Origin: Mucor racemosus
Lineage: Eukaryota > Mucoromycota > Mucoromycetes > Mucorales > Mucoraceae
Assembly: GCA_027405735.1 (NCBI GenBank)
Contig: JAPEHQ010000012.1
Coordinates: 1,981,001-2,045,000, forward strand
Direction of reading: 5' to 3'
DNA length: 64,000 bases
Shown: positions 57,771 through 64,000 of the stretch, piece by piece
Position numbering within the stretch: the first letter of the stretch is position 1
Layout: the number at the start of each line of letters is the position of its first letter
The notes under the pieces: model-generated
Database searches by the model: none
What the model was told of the DNA's origin: nothing
What the model saw: only the letters and a program-made list of their open reading frames with translations
Made by a program: the position numbers and the translations under genes

Positions 57771-60435
57771 TGCATACAGATATACTTGCTTTCCTTGATA
57801 GATAACTGAGCCTTGTCGCCCTAACATTGCCTACAGAGCTACAGTAAGGTTCTTCAAGTTTATAGTTTTCTGCCTTTTTATTATTGCGCCGATCAGTTAC
57901 GCACTATCAATGGAAATAAAAATATATGTAAATGAGATTTATTCATGAATGCATGCTGCCAAGTAAAAAAAAAAAAAGCTATACGCGAAGCACTGATGAT
58001 TATCTTTCATTGAGTAAAATCAACATAAAAAAATGCAACGCCAATAATATGAAGAAAAAATGTGATTAGATAGATAAAGGGTTATAAAGGAATTTTACAA
58101 AGATTTAGAGTCATTTTTTCAGTATTAAGGGGGGGAAAATCCTTTGATACAATGGTATACGATATGATGTGTATAACGGTTTAACAAAAACACTACGCAT
58201 ATAAATAGCAGCAGCAATACAGGCCATTACGAAAGATCCCAGTAGAATGTATGCAGATATCTCTTTGGAAATATCTGCGCATGTAATATATGCATATGAA
58301 AATTAAGTGTTCGTTATTCACCAGGTGTGCCCCTTGTTTATGGCCGTCGTTACTGTGTATACGATACCAGTAAAGTAAGCGTAAAATACTCGTATGAACG
58401 CTTCCAAATACCGCGATAGAGCGTTAAACGAGTGCCGCAGGAGTACACTCTCAGAGGTTATGCATAAAGAAGCGACTGTTTTGCCTCCAGGGACAACTGG
58501 AAAATCCAAAAAATTAAATATTTAACAAGTACAATTTTTTTCACCCTTTTTTCTTATGCTGATTTCTTTTTTACTTATTTTTACTTTGTTTTATGAAGTT
58601 TTATGGGGTTTGGGGCAAACTATGCCATTTTACTTCCGGGTCGCTCGCTGCTTTGCTTATTTTCTGCCCAAAAGAAAATACTTTCTTTGGGCATCCTCCA
58701 CAGGGATATTTTTATATATTTTTTATCAACCAAATCAATTATACTATTACTTCATTTTATCAATAAAAAAATACTTTCTCAATCTAATGGTATGATTATT
58801 AAATTATTTTTGATGTATGAGGATATTGTTATGTATTCCAGATAGATACTAACAGTCTGTTCACTATTGAATGATCGCTCCAATTTCTTGATAGACTAAA
58901 CATACTAAACCTCTCGGTATAGTAATTTACAGATAGTGTAGATTTTGATATAAATAATACCATAATAAAATACCATTTTCATTATACGAAATCAAATCTC
59001 TCATGAACGCAGTACGTCATTCTCTAAAGTAATTCAAGTTACTACATGTTCTCAAAAATAGATATGTCTCATTACGTCCAAAGTAATACCTATTTGATTG
59101 GTATCAATGGCTTCATGAATACTCGATTTCATAAGCATAATCAAACACAAGCACAATGTAAGATCATATGTGCATCAGTTATTGAGCTTCAGCGTAAATC
59201 AAAGCTAATAGAAAAATAATTTAAACTTCGATCGATTGAAATTACAAAAAAAGAGCATGCGTTTCCTTATTATAAACAAACCGATAAACCCTCCCCCGAA
59301 TTTAATTATAAAGATCAATATCGTTAAAGCTAGCACTCCTATACGTTGATTTGATAAGTACTTAACGATGATGTATTTTGTCGATAAACTTACGAAACGG
59401 TTCATAAATCAGAATGTACTAGTGTACTCTTATTTGCTATTATTCGTTTAGATATTAAAGCATTATTATATGACATCAACTTCCGTGATATTTCAGAAAA
59501 GGTCATATGGTTTTATTATTTTTTTATCGGGTTAATTGAGTTTATGTGAGCTCATAAATGGAGTTTTCTGTGTATGGTAACCATAACTGGTCATTTACTA
59601 ATGATATTCCAAGACTTAATAATGTATTTATATGCGTTTCAATACCATAAACTGCTGACTCACTACTGAGCCATTACCAAATACAGTAAATTAAAGATGA
59701 TCATCGTATTTGACAATAATGTACACATCAAGACAAAAGACACCTAACCTGTCATACATAAAGTCTGTAGTAAGTATATTAAGCATATTACATAAGATGA
59801 ATATATATCAGGCATTCAAAACTTAGAGTGTAAGGAAAGCAATGAGGCCATAATCATTGCTAATTTTTTATGAACAGGGATTCAACAGCATATGAAGGAT
59901 TAGGAATTAGGGATACATGAATTAAGTCTAAAAAATTTGAGATTCAAGCTTTTTGATGCTCACTATCACCGTTATAAAGTCGCTTTAACTTATGGAGTGT
60001 AACTATTATTTTTATATGGAGTATAACTTCTATATAGAATGTTTCTTAATATTGTTACATCTTTTTCGTTACAATTACGATATAAATATGCAAATACGAA
60101 TCCATGCTGAAAACGATACTACTGTGTTTTGATTGTACCAGATGAGTACTAATAAAGCTTCGGCTTGAAAACCTTTACTTGTGAGCTAGGCTTGGTAACG
60201 GAAATGTTGCTAGGTCTACTTGCTAATGATAATGCTAATACATCAAAATGATAAATCGCATGCAGACGACATGAAATGGACGGGGTATTGTAAGTACTAG
60301 AGTAGCCTTTGTTGCTACGATGTACTGAGATTAAGCCTTTGTCATTGAATTTGTTCCTTTACGGAACATCTTCTAATAATAAAAAATAATTTTTTATATT
60401 TTTTTTTTATTGTAGAAGCTAAACAGTTACACTCC
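57771..60435. other. Accessory region without supported genes
   Basis: About 2.7 kb. It includes an inverted repeat GCCCAAAAGAAAATA / TACTTTCTTTGGGC near 58668-58694 and copies of TATGGAGTGTAACT near 59993 and 60017. No protein-coding gene is convincing. Confidence 0.35.
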
Positions 60436-62410
60436 ATAGTTATTAATTGCTTTTCTTTCTAATTAATCAATAAAAAAATAATATATTCACCTTACAAAAT
60501 TTGATCTAGTTTGACTAAAGTTACACTCTATCTGACAAACCTTGATCAACTTAATTTAATATATTCAGAAAAGGTTACACTCCATACGTTAAAATGGATT
60601 TTGTATTTTTTTCTGTAGGTATCTGGTCGAGCAATATTTAAATTTTCAAAAAATTAATTTTTCATAGTTTTCAATCTTCAACACCGGAGCGTGCTCTCTT
60701 TTCTATAACTAACCTCATATTAAACATTTTTAGGATATACTTTAGGCACTACTAAACAGACATGAATTGGTCGCATTATGCTACCTATTCTTAAATTTAT
60801 TTTATATCTCACAAAAGACTCAAAAACGCGTAAAATTCACTGCTTTTTCCTTGAAAACTGGGTCTCACTTTTCATCCCTGATCTACTTTTTTTTTTCACT
60901 AAATAGCACCAAGAAAAAATTATATGCCAATGTACCTGAGATGTTCAGCTTTAATCCAAAAATGAGTATCCGGAAATATCCTACTTTTTGCAGTTGGTAT
61001 TAATTTTTCAATGTTAAGGTTTCAGATTTTTTACGCGTATTTTACTGCTAATGTATTGAAAACTTTGAGGCTTCATATCTCCAGAAAAAATTAAGCTATA
61101 CTACCACTTTCCAATAATGAAATTTACTTGTTTTAAGGCGCTCTATAACATATTTCAATATAAAAAAATTTTGAGCACTTTTATTTTTTTTCATTTTTTT
61201 GGGCATTTATATAGTAAGTTTCAAAATATTGGTTAAATTGAGTAATATTTTTTTTGCATTCATGTCATCCAGCTCGTTGAGCTCTCTCAGACCCAATTTA
61301 GAGTTTTTTGAAATATTGATTTTTCGTGGAGATATACTCAAAAATATGTACAAAAAGGTACCTCCATTTCTGGCGTCCATTTTTCCCTTGTATACCCTCA
61401 TCCCAAATTCTGAAACAGAAAAAAATTTGGACAAAAATGTTGTTTCCTCTACAAATAATGCAGCTAGAAAACTTTGCAGTAGCTCGATCGATAGATAATT
61501 TTTTTGCGCATTATTTCAGTTTATTATATTTTAAGTATGCTTATAAAAAGTGACGTGTATCTTCAAAAAACCTCCAAAATTTCAATTGCATTTTGCGCAA
61601 AATTTTATGTGAAATTTTTTTTCAAATTTTATATAGGTGGATGCAGAATTTAAAACTGTACAAAAACCATTTAATACGCTAGGTCTACTTACTTTGCAGT
61701 TCATGAGCATTTAAACAATCTTGTTTTTTGAATCATTTTTCGTCCATTTTTTCATAACGATTTTGGGACAGGTTTTAAGCTGTGATAAAAACTATTATTT
61801 TAATTATCTCAACCAAAAATCAATATTTTTCGCTGAAACAAAAAATGCAGAGTAGCTTGGAGTTAGATCTATCGTATTTGAAGATTTTACATAATTTGAC
61901 TCAATATTGGGCGAAAAAATTCGAAACCCATTTAAAAACCACCTGAAACCTACTTTTTACAACCGTAAGAAATCGATAACAGAAGCCTTATCTCAACAAA
62001 TTTTAATTCTAATAACTTCCAACTTTACATGATAGTAGGGACACATCTTTGATACGCTGATCTCAAAGAGCAACATCAATAAACTACTGTGTGTTGAGAA
62101 ACCCATCACCAAATTGCACTTATAGCTTGCTGCGCATTCTTATTGAAAACAATTTAAATACAATCCCTATAAATAGGTACTACAAATACCTCGGATACCA
62201 GCTCCCATGGGTCATTGTACATTTGGCAAGTTTGAACAACAAGTTGGTTACCTGCTATTTACGCCTACTAAGGTCAGTAAACCATTTTAAAATTAGAAAT
62301 AGCACTAAATCAGCCAAAATTGGCATACATAACAATGATAACTACCAAAGTTAATAAGTGAACGTTCCATCCATGCATAATTAAAGTTGTAGTGTAATAT
62401 GTTTTACACT
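60436..62410 (+). repeat. Dispersed repeat family A, copy 4
   Basis: About 2 kb. It starts in the segment shared with 8150-8340 (GTTACACTCCATACG, CTGGTCGAGCAATATTTAAA), passes GGAGCGTGCTCTC at 60687, and carries the whole core to TCGATCGATAGATAA. It then continues through the YYKYLGYQLPW-like frame (62091-62354) and ends near GTAGTGTAATATGTTTT. It comes within about 100 bp of the 5S rRNA gene. Confidence 0.85.
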
Positions 62411-62513
62411 TATTTTTTCAAAAAAAACAGGTTTTAGATATTTATTTAAGTAACTGTAAGCAAATATGTATTATAAAAATATGAATATATAAATAAAATT
62501 TTTATAAACTATA

Positions 62514-62631
62514 AGCTACGGCCATACAATGTTGAAAGCACCGGATCCCGTCCGATCTCCGCAGTTAAGCAACATCTGGACCAGTCAGTACTATGGTGGG
62601 GGACCACATGGGAATACTGGTTGCTGTAGTT
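62514..62631 (+). rRNA. 5S ribosomal RNA
   Basis: 118 bases with the classic eukaryotic 5S sequence: GCTACGGCCATAC at the start, AAAGCACCGGATCCCGTC, CGATCTCCGCAGTTAAGC (containing box A), AGTACTATGGTGGGGGACCA and CACATGGGAATAC, then GCTGTAGT at the end. The 5' AGCTACGGC pairs with GCTGTAGTT at the 3' end (helix I). A T run follows, the RNA polymerase III terminator. The loop text AACATCTGGACCAGTC differs from the common AACCTAAGGCCTGGTC, but the opposed arm GGAATACTGGTTGC appears to vary with it. Confidence 0.96.
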
Positions 62632-63830
62632 TTTGCATTTTTTTTACATTTTTTTATTTTTTTAAAATTTTATTTTATCATAAATGATGAATTTAATATA
62701 TTTTTGAAATTGATACAAGAAATTTTTAAATTTTTGTATTATTTTGTAGCATTTATATACATTTTCTAATTATTTTTGATGAAAAATTTGCTGTTAATAT
62801 ATATTTTTTTTATTTTGATATCATAAATAAGTTAATATTTACAACTATTACTACTATTTAAATTTCTTTAGATCAAAATATTTTTATATTTGTGACAAAT
62901 ATTGTATACATTTATATAGAAATCTTGTTTATAAAGTAATTTTTATTCATCATCACAAAATAATTACAAAATAGTTCATCTAAACTTACTATTTAACATC
63001 TCATATATATTCTCAAATTTGTTTTTATAGAAAAATGTATATTTTTGGTGGAAATATGCCTAAATATTTTGAATTTACTGATTTATTCAAAGCCAAAACT
63101 AAATTTAAAGGGCACCGGTAGTACTATAGGCATAGCGGTGCTTAAATCTATGCATACTCGAAGCTTTTAATGGATATTTCTGCCAAAAAATATTTTAAAC
63201 ACAGATATGTAATTAAACTATATGAAACTTGCAATTTACATATTGACATTATCCAAAAGAATCAAACTACTAATGTAGAGGAGGAAACAAAAGTGTAAAA
63301 GCTAATGGTTCTTCTTCTATCCAGATCGCAATCAGAGTATTCTTTTGTTTGTTTCTATGTATTTTATATATAGAAACACTACAGTAGTCTACTCAGTAGT
63401 GGAGTTGAACTTCGGTGAAATTTTCCCTACAGTTTAATTTAAACATTTCAGAAATGAATTGTTTAGAGAAGATTTGGGTATTGTATATTGCTTTCCAACT
63501 ATGGATAATGATAATACTATACAACTGGGCGAACTTGACAAAACAGAACCGCAAGGTTTAGTGGAAATCAAGAGTCCATCGAGTGAGTGCAGGATTAGAA
63601 TATTATATTCTGATTCAGTATTTCGCAAGAAAAATGATAGGATTGCTAAAGGTTCAGTGATAGTTTTGACGTTAAAGTAACTTGGTAACGAGTAAAATAA
63701 CAACGAAACTGTTGTAGTTTGATTTTTATTAATTGAACTCCATGTAACTTGAAACAAAGGGTAAGAACATTAACCTAGTTATTGTTCTTTCATCTATATC
63801 TTTTTGATATAGTGTCCTTATTCATTTAGT
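62632..63830. other. rDNA intergenic spacer between 5S and 18S
   Basis: About 1.2 kb, extremely AT-rich next to 5S (62640-63060) and more mixed afterwards. It should carry the RNA polymerase I promoter and part of the external transcribed spacer before 63831. No promoter motif can be named by eye. Confidence 0.65.
63501..63680 (+). CDS. Doubtful small ORF in the rDNA spacer
   Basis: 59 codons from ATG, beginning MDNDNTIQLGELDKTEPQGL and ending GSVIVLTLK. The frame is open upstream to a TTTCAG acceptor-like site at about 63450. Composition is protein-like, but its position in the spacer just before 18S and the lack of a family match argue against a gene. It may be a remnant. Confidence 0.2.
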   Translation: MDNDNTIQLGELDKTEPQGLVEIKSPSSECRIRILYSDSVFRKKNDRIAKGSVIVLTLK

Positions 63831-64000
63831 TACCTGGTTGATCCTGCCAGTAGTCATATGCTTGTCTCAAAGATTAAGCCATGCATGTCTAAGTATAAAT
63901 AAATTTATATTGTGAAACTGCGAATGGCTCATTAAATCAGTTATGATCTACGTGACATATTCTTTACTACTTGGATAACCGTGGTAATTCTAGAGCTAAT
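63831..64000 (+). rRNA. 18S (small subunit) rRNA, 5' end only
   Basis: Starts with the universal TACCTGGTTGATCCTGCCAG, followed by TAGTCATATGCTTGTCTC, GCATGTCTAAGTATAAA and GTGAAACTGCGAATGGCTCA. The gene continues beyond the window. Same strand as 5S. Confidence 0.98.

Overview
The window looks like a chromosome segment of an early-diverging filamentous fungus, most likely Mucoromycota. It is AT-rich. Genes are compact, with many short GT..AG introns (about 50-80 bp), and the proteins match fungal housekeeping families. I could run no database search, so family names rest on motifs and remembered family signatures. Exon joins were worked out by hand from splice sites and reading phase.

Layout. 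Positions 1-6.2 kb hold a dense housekeeping block: a partial minus-strand gene, Sec61-gamma, HGH1, mitochondrial acyl carrier protein, a Tom6-like small membrane protein, a PSMG1-type proteasome chaperone and an unidentified protein. A dispersed repeat (called family A here) occupies about 6.8-8.3 kb. From 8.7 to 15.1 kb come DAHP synthase, an MTQ2/N6AMT1 methyltransferase, a DUF1770/Atg43-like protein and a large Spo71-like PH-domain protein. A decayed coding stretch (15.3-16.25 kb) leads into a second family A copy. That copy is split by about 10.1 kb of inserted DNA: two head-to-tail copies of a 5056-bp DNA transposon (17035-22090 and 22097-27152). Each encodes a 1335-residue DDE-type transposase with a DEDDy 3'-5' exonuclease domain embedded in it.

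Positions 29.6-39.95 kb are again gene-dense: an oxysterol-binding protein, a MIR-domain protein, IWS1/Spn1, ribosomal protein P2, DPM2 and RNA polymerase I/III subunit AC40. A third family A copy lies at 40.7-43.2 kb. It is followed by an NmrA-like protein, the SGT2/SGTA co-chaperone and an unusual 726-residue protein joining a Nudix fold, a polyglutamine tract, two CCCH zinc fingers and a W2-like C-terminus. From 50.8 to 62.4 kb there is no confident gene; this stretch holds degenerate repeats, coding remnants and a fourth family A copy. The window ends in rDNA: a 5S gene at 62514-62631 and the 5' end of 18S at 63831, both on the plus strand, so it probably reaches the edge of an rDNA array.

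How the genes relate. The housekeeping genes are unlinked functions: translocation, translation-factor methylation, transcription elongation, proteostasis, lipid transport, glycosylation. They share no operon-like logic, but several pairs share short divergent promoters. The most notable items are the tandem exonuclease-transposase element, the Nudix-CCCH-W2 fusion with an altered Nudix box, and clusters of RFX/X-box-like palindromes at four places.
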